A stretch of 64,000 nt of DNA from Rhizaria sp. SCN 62-66 (GCA_001724265.1 MEDY01000001.1:62001-126000), one strand, 5' to 3'. Positions 27,197-40,721 are shown, counted from the first letter of the stretch. Notes: generated by a model from the letters alone, not told the origin. Made by a program: numbers and translations.

Positions 27197-29641
27197 ATGC
27201 ACCGCTCAATCTCCACTCTCGCGTCATCGTCCTCAACCTCACTCTTCCGCCTGGCCCGTCTCGGCCGCCACTTGCCTCAGCAACAACGCCACTCGCTTGT
27301 GCGCACACGTGTTGGCTTTCTTGCGACTCCCGTGACTATTGTACTATCGCAGCCTGCACGGCACCAATACACTCGCACATCGACAACAACGACAACATCC
27401 ACAGATGCCTCCTCTGCTGCTGCTGTTGAGACAGCTCTAGTGACGACGGACCCGGACGCCGCAGCTTTGGCACTGCGCGCGCCTTCCATGCTCGCGACAG
27501 CACCTGTTGTTGCCCCACTGTCGGCAGCTTTGACTGCGTTTGAACCCACATCTTCAGCTACGTCTGCCTCAGCCTCAGTCTCTGCATCTGCCTCCGTTGC
27601 CTCACAGTCCACCGACACCACGGACTCAGTGACTCTGTCGTCGGCCACTGACATGGTTGCACACCGCGCTCACGGGCACAGTGACTCCCATAGTTCCCGT
27701 AGCACGGACCCGCGGGTTGCTGAGCTCTACGCGTCGCCGGCCGACGCCGCGGCCGCCGCAGCCGCATACGCTTCTGCCGTCACGCCCGCGCTGCGGCCCG
27801 TGACCTCTGCCTCTGCTCTGCGCGCGCACCGCTATTTGTGCTCTTTCACGCCGCTTTTCGACTTGGAGCAGGCGGCGTTGACTAAGGCCGCGAGCGCTCT
27901 TGCGCTCATTCGCAGGAACAGAAGCAGTGACAACAAACACATGACTGCGAAGACACCCACTTCTGATGCTGCATCTACTGCTGCTGTAGACTCGTCTGCG
28001 GTCGGCTATCTCGGTGCCTTCGCGCTCTATCTGCCCCGCGACATCAGCAAACTCACCGCTGCCGCCGCAGCTTTGGCCCCCGCTGCGAGTCCGACTGCGG
28101 CTGCTGCAACGGCAACACCGCTGGCGTCAGCTGTGCCGGATAGCGCGCCCCTGACCCCCGACAGCGTCGCACTGCTTGTTGACGCCGACCTTTTGACACA
28201 GGCGTCGGAAACAACAACTGCATCAGCCATCGACCGCGGCTACGAGTCTAGCTCTGGCTCTAGCTCGAGTTTTAGTAGCTCAGGAAAGCGTCGTCGCAAG
28301 GCATCGGCGATGTCTCCGGCTGCGGCTGCGCTCAAGGCCGGCTTAACTAAGTTCATCCTGCGAACGCACCCTGACTTTATCGCGCATACCTCGATCGAGA
28401 CCAATTCTGACACCGACGCATCATCGTATAGCACAGGCTCTGGCTCAGGCTCTGCTTCGACTGCGGCGGTTACCGGTGGCTCTGATAGCGAAGGCACTGT
28501 CGCTGCCAACGCGGCGGCGCCGTCTCTGGCAGCGGTGGCAGCGTCAAACGCGCAGAACTTAAGCCGCCTACTGGGGTTTCTCGAGTCAGCCAAGGCGGGG
28601 CTCACGCGGAGGGAGGCGCTGCGGCTTGACTTTTTCGTCCGCGTCCACGTGTACCGCAATCCGTTGTATGACCCGCAATATAATCCTCTTCGCGACCCCC
28701 ATTATGCCGCAGCCGCAGCGGTTGGCGCGGGTTCCGAGTCAAATCCTGGCATGAGTACTGTGAGTGACCTCATGAGTACTGCCACGGGTGACACTACGAG
28801 TCACAGCACGAGTGTCAATGTCGACAGTACCAGTGCAAGTGCAGACGCTGATGCTGATGCTGAAGTTGATGTTAGTGCAAGTGCGATGCGACGGCTGATC
28901 GACGGCAGTAGCAACTATCGTCCCAGCTCTCTCAGCGACACAGGTGACACTCATGGCGCTACACAGTCGCTGTCCCAGTCACAGTCATGCACAGAGCGTC
29001 TCACTCATGGTGCCTCCAGTTCCAGTCCTAGTCACACTCCTGCTCACGGTCAGGGTGGCGCTCACAGCCACGGTCGCTTGCCCGGCCAAATGCACCCCGC
29101 CCGGTGTGCCGCGGGCGGCGCGTCGCCCCTGGCCATCGCGGCCCACCGGCGCTCTCACGTGGCGTTGATCGGCGACCTCGTGCGCCGCCTCGCGCTGCCA
29201 TGGCCGTCGCACTTGCGCGGCGACGGGCAGCAGTCTGACTCGGAGACTGCAGGAGCACCGTTGTCGACGTCCTCACAGGCGCAGGCGCAGGCGCAGTCGG
29301 CCGACAACTCCACGCCAGGCCGTAACGGCGCCGCTACGACCGGCAGCGGCTCGGGCGGCGGCGTGGAGTACAAGTGGGAAGGCCACTACGTGCCGCCCCC
29401 GTCCCCGGCCTTCCCGTTCGTGCTGGTCCGCACTGTGCTCGCGACGCAGCCGCTGCGGCGGCCGTCGCTGCTGCGCGCGGGCGCCCCGCTTGACCCGGCC
29501 GACTGGGCGCAGCGCAGGGACGTGCGCGGCCGTTTGCTGGGGCTGCTGGCCGACGCGGGCGTGCCCGTCGCGGCCGCGGTGCTCGAGCCGGGGGTCGACC
29601 CGCTCGACGGGCTGGGGTTCGGCGGTGGCGCGGTCGACTAA
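27197..29641 (+). CDS. Probable mitochondrial TCAIM/DUF4460-like protein
   Basis: 814 residues, single exon. The first ATG in frame is at 27197 (MHRSISTLASSSSTSLFRLA). The first 50 residues are Arg/Ser/Leu-rich without acids, consistent with a mitochondrial presequence. Residues about 379-395 (LKAGLTKFILRTHPDF, H391) followed by about 452-485 (NLSRLLGFLESAKAGLT, LRLDFFVRVHVY) resemble the DUF4460 segment of T-cell activation inhibitor, mitochondrial (TCAIM), which has the same order: HPD-F, then Asn-Leu-x-x-Leu, then a Phe-Tyr/Phe-Val-Arg strand. In this protein the two halves are separated by about 55 Ser/Gly/Ala-rich residues. The rest is mostly low complexity (Ser/Ala/Thr runs, His/Ser near 600-650). 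The C-terminal 80 residues are better ordered (VGFPFVLVRT-like strand, RGRLLGLLADAGVPVAAAVL) and I could not place them. TCAIM's molecular role is poorly known. The gene is secure; the family assignment is moderate. Confidence 0.5.
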   Translation: MHRSISTLASSSSTSLFRLARLGRHLPQQQRHSLVRTRVGFLATPVTIVLSQPARHQYTRTSTTTTTSTDASSAAAVETALVTTDPDAAALALRAPSMLATAPVVAPLSAALTAFEPTSSATSASASVSASASVASQSTDTTDSVTLSSATDMVAHRAHGHSDSHSSRSTDPRVAELYASPADAAAAAAAYASAVTPALRPVTSASALRAHRYLCSFTPLFDLEQAALTKAASALALIRRNRSSDNKHMTAKTPTSDAASTAAVDSSAVGYLGAFALYLPRDISKLTAAAAALAPAASPTAAAATATPLASAVPDSAPLTPDSVALLVDADLLTQASETTTASAIDRGYESSSGSSSSFSSSGKRRRKASAMSPAAAALKAGLTKFILRTHPDFIAHTSIETNSDTDASSYSTGSGSGSASTAAVTGGSDSEGTVAANAAAPSLAAVAASNAQNLSRLLGFLESAKAGLTRREALRLDFFVRVHVYRNPLYDPQYNPLRDPHYAAAAAVGAGSESNPGMSTVSDLMSTATGDTTSHSTSVNVDSTSASADADADAEVDVSASAMRRLIDGSSNYRPSSLSDTGDTHGATQSLSQSQSCTERLTHGASSSSPSHTPAHGQGGAHSHGRLPGQMHPARCAAGGASPLAIAAHRRSHVALIGDLVRRLALPWPSHLRGDGQQSDSETAGAPLSTSSQAQAQAQSADNSTPGRNGAATTGSGSGGGVEYKWEGHYVPPPSPAFPFVLVRTVLATQPLRRPSLLRAGAPLDPADWAQRRDVRGRLLGLLADAGVPVAAAVLEPGVDPLDGLGFGGGAVD

Positions 29642-30161
29642 GAGATCAAGAGAGACGCTGCGAGTTGGGTTAAACATAAAAAGTATTTATTTGATTAAGT
29701 AAGAATCACCATTTGCCCAAGGGCATAATATTTAGAAGAATAAACACACTTTTGAGTGACATCTACATGAAAGTGAGTTGTTACGAACAGTGACTCGGTG
29801 ACGTGCCTTTGTGGCGGCAGGGCGACCTTCTGCAGGCGCTCTCGCGAGCCAGCTTCGTGCACAGATTCTAACTAGGATTTTCTGCTCTGGAGCACGACTG
29901 TTTTGATTTTAATTGCGCCGCCCCGCAATAAATCTACACGGAATACTTATTATTTCTATAATGCATCAACTGCTTGAACTTACACCTATGATATTCGTGT
30001 GGATTCGCCCCTTCCTTCTCGCGCTTCGCTCTTCCCTTGTCACCCTTCGTTAGTCGTGCGACACACTTCACGTATTAAAACCCAAGGCACGCAACACTTT
30101 TTTATAGCCACAACACACACGGAGGTGTATAGAACGCACTCCAGCAGTCTATAACCACCCG
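29642..30161. other. Intergenic region and probable promoter of the giant Raptor gene
   Basis: 520 AT-rich bases between two plus-strand genes. Near the right end there is TATTAAAA at about 30074 and TTTTTATAG at about 30100, either of which could be a core promoter element 60-90 bases before the ATG at 30162. I see no other gene. Confidence 0.45.
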
Positions 30162-33100
30162 ATGTTCGGTCGCCTCGCCGCGCTGGCGGGCGGCAAGACG
30201 CCCACTAAGCCGTCTGCATCTCCGCCGCCGGCCTCCCCCGCCACCGGCGGGCCCATGAGTCCTTACACAGCGCCCCTGAGCCCGCCCATGGCCAAGTTTA
30301 CGCTCTTGGGCCCCGGCGCGCCCGATGCGACCACGCCCGCGCTGGGCCCCGCGTCCCCGCCCTTCCCCGCAGTCGGTGCCGGCTCTACTGCTGCTGCTGC
30401 TGCTTCAGCAGCAGCTGGGACGAACAGCAACGCACCCCCGATGCATCACCACATGATGATGCCGCCGGGCGCGTCCGGTGGCCCGCCTGCGCCGCAGTCG
30501 CGGTCCTTCTCAGGCGCCCACTCGCCGCCCACGGGTCCGCACGTCTTCCCCCAGCCCTTCGAGCTCGAGGCCGACGCCGCCGTCTTCTCTGACAACGCGA
30601 CGGCCTCCTCTGCCGCCGCCGCGGGGGTTCTTGCGCGCGCGAGCCCGCCGCCGTGCGAAGAATTGGCCCAGAGTGGCGTGCCGCTGGGATGGACGTCGTC
30701 GTCGCTGCTGTCGTACCAGCTGCCGCCCGCCGTCTTCCTCCCCGGCGGTGGGCTGGGAGTGAATGTCGACGCCTTTGACGCGTACGCACCCGCCCGTGCA
30801 CACGCGCGTGCCGTCCTGACCGTCGCCGCCGCCGACGCTGCCGCGGCACTTGCGCCCCCCGCCACAGCATCCTCTGCTGGCGCTGGCGCTTGTGAGGCTG
30901 AGCCTGCCCTGCGGCTCTCCTCGTCTGCGACCACCACACTGCCCGCTCAGGGCCTTTCGTCTGCGCAGGTGCTCCACGCGCTTGCGCCCTCGACCTCAAC
31001 CCCCGCCTCCGCCTCCGGCATTGGCGCGCGCGCGTACGCCGTGGCGCCGGCCCCGTTGCACGCGACGCGCACGACGGTGTTGCCCTCTGCCTCGCGCCCC
31101 GGCGAACGCCTAACTGTTACCACGACCAGCCTCGCGTCGGACGCGGCCGCCCGCACCGCGCTACCGCGCGCGCCGCCCGCCGTGCTGTCCGCGCGCCGCC
31201 ACGCGCCGCTGCGCACCGCGCAGGGCCGGTTTCTGCCCGCGGTGCCGCGGTACGCGTCCCCGCTCGACGCGCTGGTGCTGCAGCAGGCACAGGCGCACGC
31301 CGCGGCCGCGCTAGGCTCCAACTCAGCCTCAGCCTCCGCAGCAACAACAGCAGCAGCGTCCACCTCTGCGTCTGTTGCGGCTGCGCGTAAGCTTAAGACT
31401 GCGTGTCTGATCTTAGTAACGTGTCTGAACTTCGGCGTCGACCCGCCTGAGGGCGCGCGCCCTACTGGCGGTCTGCCACTTGAGGCCTGGACGCCCGTGC
31501 CGCCGTCGCAGGCGGACGTGATGGCGATGCTTTCAACGCCGGGCGGCGGCGGCGTGTGGAGCCACCTCTACGGCGGCGGCGACACCGACGATCCGGCCGT
31601 GCTCGCTGCTAATGCAAACGCCGTCTCTAACGCCGGTCCAGGAGCGCGGTCTGGCGCGGCGGCCGGCGCACACCCGGCGTCGCCGCTGAGCCACGTGCCG
31701 ACCGCTGCGGCGGCGTTGACGGCCGTGGCGGACTCGCTGCAGACGCTCTACACAGCGATGCAGCCAGGCAAGACCCGCGCCAAGACGCTGCTGGACCCGA
31801 CGGCGACCGAGGTCAAGAAGGTCTGCGCAGCGATGCGACGGCTGGCCAAGGGCGACCGCGTGCTCGTGCATCTCCACGGTCACGGCGTTCCGCGGCCGAC
31901 GACCAAGGGCGAGCTGTGGGTGTTCAACAAGGATTTCACGCAGTACGTCCCAATCCTCGCGTTTGATCTGCAGAACTGGCTCGCGGGCCCCGGCATTGTG
32001 GTCGTCGAGTCCAGCAACGCCGGCCGCGTCGTCACGGCCTGGGGCTACTACGCACGGCAGAAGCACGCCGAGGCGCTGCGCCACGGCGACGCCGCCAAGG
32101 CCGCGGCCGCGGAGGACATGCTCGCGACGGTGCTCTTCGGCGCGTGCGGCGGCAGCGAGTCGATTCCTTCGGTGCCGGGTCTCCCACTCGACGTCTTTAC
32201 GGCGACGCTGACGAACCCGATTGTGATGTCGCTCGCCGTGCGCGCGCGCGCGCTCCCGCGGTTCCGCCACCTCGCGCTGCGCGACCTCCAGCGCGTTCCG
32301 GGCGCCGCTACAGAGCGCGGGACCATGCTTGGCCACCTCACCTGGGTGCTCACCGCGGTCGCAGACGCGGCGGCGTGGTCCACGGTCCCGTTGGAACTCT
32401 TCCAGACGTGTTTCCGCGACGAAGTGATGCTGGCGACGCTGTTCCGCCACTTTCTCGTCGCGCAACGCGTCGTGTACGCCGTCTCTGGCGGCGCCGCGCT
32501 GCCCGTGTCGGCGCCCGCGCTGCCCGCGGCCACTGCGCTGAAGCATCCGCTGTGGGCCGAATGGGACGCCGCGCTCGACTCGGCGCTGGAGCAGCTTGCC
32601 GCCGCCGTCGCCGCGGAGAAGGCCGACGCCGAGCGCGCGAAGAAGCTCCGCGAGAGCCAGCCTCTGCACCATCATACTTGCTCGCAGCAACAACAGCAAC
32701 AGCAGCAGACGGAGGCCAAGAGCGACATCGCGACCCCTGGAGCGTCCGAGTCGTCCTCCTCCGCGGCGCTGTTAACCTCGCAGGCGTCGTTCGCCGCCAC
32801 TGCGGGCGAGAGCAGCGCCGGCGCGACTGCGACGGCGACAGCAACTGCAGCCACCGCTGCCGTTGCGAGCGGGCCGCGGCCGATCGTGCCGTTGACGCTG
32901 CCGACACCGTTCGTGCACTCGCCTTTTTTCGCGAACTGCGTCTCCACGATCGAGCTCTGGCTCGCGGTTACGCCTGCGCTGCACTCGTACGAACCCATGA
33001 CCGTGCGTACCCCCGGCACCGCCCCGGGCGCCGGCGCGACGTACACCGTCGGCCCGCCGCAGCGGCCGCAGGCGCCGTCTGCGCTGCCGGCCGTGCTGCC

Positions 33101-36100
33101 CGTGATGCTGCAGCTGCTGCTGGCGACGGCGCACCGGCGCAAGGCGCTGCTGCTGCTGGCAGCGTTCCTCGCCAAGGGCGCGTGGGCCGTCGACGTCGCC
33201 ATCAGTATCGGCGTGCTGCCGTACGTGCGCCGGCTGCTGCAGGCTAACGACCCCGCGTTCCGCGACGTGCTCGTGGTTATCACTGCGCTCATGGCCGCCG
33301 CGCGCCCCGCGACGGTGATGGACGACTTGCTACGCTACGGCGGGCAGCAGTTCTTCGTGTCGTACCTCGAGAGTGCGCTGAGGGCGATCGGCGACGACGA
33401 CGCGGCGCGCGACGCGGACGACCTCCGGCTCAGCGAGGCACCCGTCGCCGCCACTGTCGCCGCCGCCGCTGCCGCCGCCGCTGCCGCTGCTGCGGGTGGC
33501 GATTGCTCGTCGTCGGGCTCTGACGACGAGAGCGACGCCAGCGACGACGGCGCCCACCCCGCTGCTTCTGCCGCCGCCGCCGCTGCCGCCGCCGCTGCGG
33601 ACGGGACGAACTTGCTCGACACGACCGCGGGCGACGCCGACAGCCTCAACATCTCGCTCTGCATGCCCGCGGGCCGCTCTGGCGCGAGCGCGGGCGCGAG
33701 CGTTAGAGGGACCCCCGCGCGCGCGCGCGCGTACGCCGCGGCGATGGACGTGGCGCTGACGTCGACCTCGGGCGAAGTCTTCGGCGGCTTTAACGGCGCC
33801 GGCGCAAGTCTGAGACCGCGCGGGGCCCGCGCCATCGGCTCCGGGCTCAGCGCGCTCGGCACCGGCAGCGGCATCGGCGGTGGCGGCGGCAGCGGACAGC
33901 TGCACAGCACTGGCGGCCCCGACGATGACTTGTCGCCGGTGCTGATGCCGCGCGGCAGTCTCGGCGCGCTCCCGCTGCGGCTGCACGCGCCCGTCGCGTC
34001 CGCAGCGAACGCGGTCGCTGGCAATGGCGCCGGCTGGAAGGGAGCGGCAGCACTGCTGCCCGGGTCGAACTCGACCTCGGCCTCCGATTCCGCCAGCGCC
34101 GCCGCGTCGGCTGAGTCTGGCGGCGCTGCCGCGGACGCGGCTCAGTCCGCCGCTGGTGCCACTGGCACTGACACTTCGGCTGCGATTGTTGCGGTGCAGG
34201 CCATTCGGTCACGCTCACAGTCGCGGTCGCGCACGCGCTTCGCCGGCGCTGCCTCCAACGGCGCCGAGTCTGGCCGCAATCGCGGCCGCGGCGGCGGCGC
34301 ATCCTCTTCTCTGCCGCCGCTGCCGCCGCTGCCGCCGCTGTCGGCGCTGTGTTCGCCGCTGCCCGACATGCTTGAGCACGCGATGCGCGCGTGGGGCATC
34401 CCCGTACTGCCCCCCGTCGTTGCGCCGCCCTCGATGGCCGCCGGCAGCATCGCGCCCGCGCCCGTCGCCGGCCCCGGCCTCGCCCCGTCGTCCTCCGCGG
34501 CCGTCACCAGCGCCAACAATGCCGGCGACGCGGTGGTTCCGCGCCCGTCGTTCGCGGGCGGCGACCTCCCCGGTCTGCGTCGCCCCGCTGCGCTCTCCGC
34601 CTCGGTCTCGGGCGCCGGACAGGGCTCCGCGGGCGGCGCGGGCGCGTCGTCGTCGTCGGCGAGCGTTGACCCTTACGCCAGTCTGTCGGGCCCTACAGCG
34701 CCGCTGGTCACCGCCCTCGTCTCGCACTTGGTGCTGCCCGCGGACGGAGGGTTCTACGCTGCGCTGTCGCCGCCTGCCCCTGCGATCCCCCGCAGCGTCG
34801 TCATCCGCGCGGGCCAGCCGCAGTCGCAGCAAAGCAGTTCCGGGTCAAGCCACCGCAAGCACCGCCGTCGCCCGCGCCTCAGTCCCGCTCAGAGCGGCAA
34901 CAGCGCTGAGACGGCTTTGACAGCGACCGCGGGGAACGGCGCCGGCGCGCATGTGCTTGCTGGCGCCGCAGCGTCTGCCTGCGGTCTGCGCGCGCTACTC
35001 TCCGCGTCGTCGCCCGCACACGCGCACCAGCTGCTATTGGCACACACAAGCGCGCTCCCGGGCCAAGTGCCGCCCGTGACGGTGCTGCCGTCGCCCGCGC
35101 TGGCGGCGCGCCTGACGACGCGCTCGCTGCTCTGGCACTACCACCACGCGCTCACGGCGCCGCTTGCGCGGGTGAGCCGCGAGGCCAGCGACGCGGCCGA
35201 CGCAGCGCTCGCTGCGCCCGCGCCCGCGGCCGCGCTCGCCGGGTTTATCGCGCGCCGCGTCGCCGCTCGCCACCGTGCGCCTGCTGCTGCTGCACCCGCG
35301 CTGATTGCAAGCAACGCCGCTGCGCCTGCGGCCGCTGTCGCGGCGCCACTGCTGGACGTGAGTCTGCTTGACGCCAGCATGGGCTCGCCCTGGCCCGGCG
35401 CCGCTAGAGCCACTGACGCCAGCGCTGCTCTGCCCACCGCGACCTCCGCGACTGCGGCTGAGACTGACGCTGCGCCGAATGGCGCGGCCGCAGCCGCGGT
35501 AGAGCACGACGGCGACGTGTGCTCCGCGTCCGAGGCCGGGCTGGAGGGCCTGGGCGCGTCGCCGCAGCTGATCGCGATGTCGTTCTTCGTGCTCACCATG
35601 ATGGTCAACTCGCAGATGCCCATCTCCGCCACCACAGGCACCGGCGCGCTCCCGCCGCAGCCCGCGCAGACCGCCACCGCCAACGCCGCCGCGGGCGACG
35701 CGGCGTCCGCTGACTCTGCGACCGCTGGCGGCACCAATGGTGGCGCGACGCCGGGCGCCACCAACCCGACCTCTCCGGGCTCGGCCTCCGCCGCGGCCGC
35801 TGCTGCGAAGCTGCCGACCGCGCGGTCGGTGGACCGGCTGATTTTTTCCGTCCCGCTGCTGCCGCTGCTACACGCGTATCTCACGCACCCCAACTTCGCG
35901 CACGCGCAGAGCAACCCGCTGGTGTCGACCTGGGTACTCGTGTGCGCGGGTACCGTCTGGGCGCAGTCTGAGCTCGCCAAGGCGCGCGCATTCGCATCCG
36001 CGCCGTTGCCTTCGTGCCCTGGCGCGCTGATCGAGACGCTGCAGCGGTCCGCCTCGGCGCTCTCCACAGGGCTCCGCGGCGTGAACGGCAACGACTGCAC

Positions 36101-39100
36101 GGGCGCCGCCGCCAGCGAAGTGCCGTTCTCCGCCTACTCGGCGGGCACGGCGGCGTGCGCGCACTGCCCCTACTGCTCGACGCCCGCGCCCGGCTTCGAC
36201 ACGCGCTCCACTGCCTCCGGCGCCGTTGTGACCGACGCCGACGCCGTGCTGTGCGCTACTGTCGCGCCCAGCAGCGTCGCGTCCGCGTTCTCGGCCGTGC
36301 CCGCGCCGCTGGCCGTCACGCCCGCCGCGTCGGCCTCGGTCCCCATCGGCGGCGCGTCCGCGCAGCCCACCACGCTCACGGTCCCGCTGGCCATGCCATC
36401 GCTCACCGCCACGGCCAGCGCGACGGCGGGCGGCGCGCCGGGCTCCGCTGCTGCTGCGGCGGCGGCGGCTGCGGCGGCCGCGACGGTGGCCACGACGGCT
36501 GAGTCCGACGCCGCGATCGTGCTACCCGTGCCGAGATGCGTGTCATCGGCGCTGGGCCGCGCGTTCGGACCCGCGGCTGCGCTGGCGGCGGGCACCACGG
36601 GCGCTGCGCCGCTGCTGCCGCTGCCCAAGGGTGCAGTGCCGCTGCAGCTGTGTCTGCCGATGCCGCCGATGCCGTACCCGTTTTACCACCACCCGCGTTC
36701 GCACCCGCACTGCGACGTCCCGTTGCGTCTTCTGATCGAGCCTTCTCCTACCTCTGCCTCCGCCTCTGCGTCCGCATCTACAGGACAAGCTCACCGCAAC
36801 AGTCGCAGCAAGAACAGTGCGCCCGCGGTGCGCGTGGCGACGGAGCGAACGGTGGGCTTCCTGTACCGCGAATCGGCCCCGACCGGCCTGCTGGACGCCG
36901 TGGCGGCCCTGCTGTCGCACGCGGCGCCGCAGGTGCGCGCCACGGCCGTGTGGGCGCTGGGCACGTTCATCACGCCGCCCACGGTTGTTAACACGCCGCA
37001 GCAGCACGCCGCCGCGCTCGCCACGGCCGCCACGGCGGGCGTCGAGTCGATCACGTGGCCCGACCAGTTCGGCGTCACGTACGCCGAGGTCTCGCCTTCG
37101 CTACCGCTGCCCGCGCCCGCATTCGGCGCGCACGCTGCCGTCGCCCCTGGCGCCGCCACAGTGTCCAACGGCGGCGCTGCTGCAGCGGCGGTGCCCGGGA
37201 TGCCCCACGCCACGCTGGTGCGGCTGCGGCGCGCGGCGATCGCCGGCGAGGACGGCTCGGCGGCGGCGCGCACGGACGCGCTGGCGCAACAGATCCTGCA
37301 GCAACAGGCCGCCAACGACGCCGCCGCGACGGCTGCCGCGCTCTCTAACGAGAACGCTGTCGCCGCGACGACGAACGCCCTACCGAGCGCAGTCTCGGGC
37401 GCGTCTGCCACGGCATCGCAGGCGCCTTCTCCTTCGTCGTCGCCGCCGCCCTTCGCGCGCGCTCTCAACATGTCCTGGGCTGGCGCTCCTTCCGCCAACG
37501 GCGCCGCAAGTGCTTCTGGCGCGAGCGCTAACGGCGCCGGCGCCGGTGTGTCGGCCTCGCCCGTGCGCCCGCGCTCCGGCGACAGTTCGCGGCCACCCGC
37601 CCCGGTCGCGACGACCGCGTTGGGCCCGCCGAGCATGGGGCTGCTGAACATCAACATCCAGACCGACAGTGGCGCGCCGAGCCCGCGGCCGACGCCCGGG
37701 ACGACTAGAAATGCCGGTCCGGTCAGCCCCACGGGCTACGGCCCCGCCGACGCGTTCATCATGTCGCCCATCAACGGCGGCGGCGGTGCGGCGGCTGACG
37801 GCGCGCCTGCGGGGTCGTTCTTCCCGCCGCCGTCAACCACCGCGGCTGCGACGAATGCAGGGGCCCGCAAGGCCGCGCCCACGCCCGCGGGCGCCACAGC
37901 CCCATCGCACGCGCTGCTCGTGCCCGCGGCGGCCAGCGTCTCCGTCTCCGCGTCCGGCGTCGGCCCGTCGCCCTCGCCGTCGCCCCCGCCCGCCGCGGCC
38001 GCCGCGGCCGCCGCCACCGCTGCCCCTTCGGCCGAGGCCGCTGCCGCCGCCGCCGCCGCTCTAGCCGCCGCAGCCGGCGCGCCGCTGCCGCTCGCAGACC
38101 CTGCGCTGAGCGCGGGCGCGCCGCTGCGCCGCGTGCGCGAGGCCGCCGTGATGGGCGTGCTCGCACGGCGTCTGCGCGACGGCTCTTCACTGGTGCGCCA
38201 GGAAGCCGTGATCGCGCTGGCGGGCTACGTGCGCGCCAACGTCGGCGAGTTCGCGGCCGCCGTGCTCGCACCGCAGGCGATCGTTGCCGCGACCGCGCGC
38301 ATGCCGTCGATGCCGCTTGCCACCGCGCTGCCCGCCGCCGCCGACTGCGTCACTCCGGGCGCCGCCGCCCCAGAGGCCGGGCAGTACGGCGAAAGCGCGG
38401 CGGCGTCGGTGGCCGCAATGGAGACCCCCGCATCAGCCGTGATGACCGTCGCCGCGGCGCTGCACGCACAGGCGACGCGCACGCTGACGCATCGCATGCA
38501 GCGGCTCGACCTCTCGCTGGCGACGCTGCGGCTGCGCGCGTGGGGCGAGCTCGTGCGCACGGCCGCGGACCCGGACCCAGCTGTGTCGGTCATCGCGGCC
38601 GCGCTGCGCGAGACGGCGCTGCTGCTCTGCGCGGGCACGCCGCTCGCGACGGGGCTGACCGTGCTCGCTCGCGCGTCCACGGCGCCTGGCGAGCCCCTCG
38701 CGGCCGGGCTCTGGATGTCGTCGCTGCCCGCGGTCGTCGCGGAGCACGACCGGGCGTACCGCCGCGCCGCGCTCGCGGGCATTATCGCTGCGTCGCAGGC
38801 CGACGCGGACACCGCCGCTGCCGCCGCATCTGCCGCTGCGTCTGCCGCGGCGTCGTACAACGAAAATGACTACTCCGCTCCGACGCTGGGCGCGCTGGTG
38901 CCGTCAACTCCGCCGCGCGCGCGCGCGACGCTGTACGGCACGAGCGGCATTTCGCTGCCTGGCTCCGCATCCACGTCCGACGGCCCCTCGCGGTCCGCCA
39001 ACACGTCGGTCAACGCGTCGCAGGTGAACCTGCCCGCGCCCGAGGTGCCGGCCTCGCTGTCGACCTCACTCGTCTCGCCGTCGGCCGTCGCAGGCGCGCC

Positions 39101-40721
39101 TGTCTCCGGTGCGCCGACGCGCGCAGGCCACGGCTCTCCCGTCGGGCTGGGCTTCACCCCCCGCACCGGCTACCACGGCGGCGCGGGCGGCGCGGCGGGC
39201 CGCCACACCGAGGCCGCGCTCGCCACCGCCGTCGCCGCGCGGTACACTCTCTTGCGCCGCCAGCTCGCAGCGCTCGACGCGCTGACCGCGGCTGACAGCG
39301 CCACTGCCGCGCGCGCCGCGGCCGCGCTGGGCGTCGCTGGCGCCGCGAGCAACGCAGGCTTTGCGGCCGGGATGGGCGAAAACGCCGCGCTGTCGCCCTT
39401 CGGCTCGTCCAACGCCCCAGCGGGTGGCGGCTACGCGGCCGGTGACGAGGCGCGGATGTACAGTTCGCCGTCAATGTCCCTCGTCGGCGCCGCGGGCTCG
39501 GGCTCCAGCGCGGGCGCGACGCCTGCGCGCGGTCCGGGCGCCGGTCTGGCTTCCGGGACACTGCGCCGTGACGCGTCGCGCGTGGCGCGCAAGTTCTTCG
39601 GAGTTGACCTGACCACGATCCAGCAGCAGACGTCCAACACCATTCCGCCGTCGGTGATGCCAGATCTGGCATTTGAGCTGCTGCAGACGCCCGCGTTTAT
39701 GAATGCGCTGTTGCCGCATCTGCCCACGTCGTCGGCGCCGATGCCGCGCGTTGTCGCTGCTTCTAACAGTGTGTCTGCTTCCGCTGCTGCTCCGACATAC
39801 GCGAGCGATGCTTATGCGACAGCTGTGCAGTGGCCGCCGCGTGCGTTTAACGCCCCCGCACTGCCGACAGGCTTCACCAGTGCCATAAACGCACCGCCTT
39901 CGCAGCCTGTGACCGTCTCCGCGCGCGCGCCGCTCGTCACTGCGCTCGCGCTCGCGGGCGGCGGCGTTGCAGCGCTATCGCTGGCCCCTGGCTCGTTGTC
40001 CGGCCTCGTGTCCCTCACCCCTGCGACCGCGCTCATGGCTCAGGGCGCCGCCGCGGCCGCCGCCGAGGGCTCCGCCGCGTCCGCCGCGCCCGGGACGCCC
40101 GCGCCGCTGTTCACGCGCGCCTTCGGGACTCTGACTGGCGGCGTGCTGGGCGGCGGCGTCGTGCCTCGCATCACTGCGTCGACACTCGCGCTCAACGCCA
40201 TTCCGCTCGCGCTCGCGCTGATGCTGCCGGCCAAGGGCACGCTAGGCGCGGGCCCCGCAGCCACGGCGCGCTCCGCCGCGCGGGCGCTATTGACCGGCCC
40301 CGCTGCCCCGCCGCACTCCACACCCTTTGCCGCTGCGAGTGCGAACAGTGACGACGTGGACGGTGAGATCACACACGGCGATCTGCTCCGTGCCGTGCTG
40401 CCCGCCGCGGCCCCCGCTGCGAGCCCGGCGCTCACGGTCACGCGGCCCGGCATTGACGCCGGCTACGGCGCGCCGTCTGTCACCGCATCCGGCAACCACA
40501 GCGGCCGCGGCGGCGACAACCAGGGTCCCGCGGGCGTGCGCTGGCCGACGCTGTCGCCCGCCGAGGCGATTTTGCTGTCGTCGCTGTCGCCGCTGCCTCT
40601 GCACTTCGCGCCCTTCGCGACGGTGCTGACGTCAGCGTCGCTGCCCGCGCTGCCGCTCGCGCGCCCCGAGCCTGTGCCCGCGCCCGGCGCCGCTGCCCCC
40701 GCGACCACGACGTCCAGCAGT

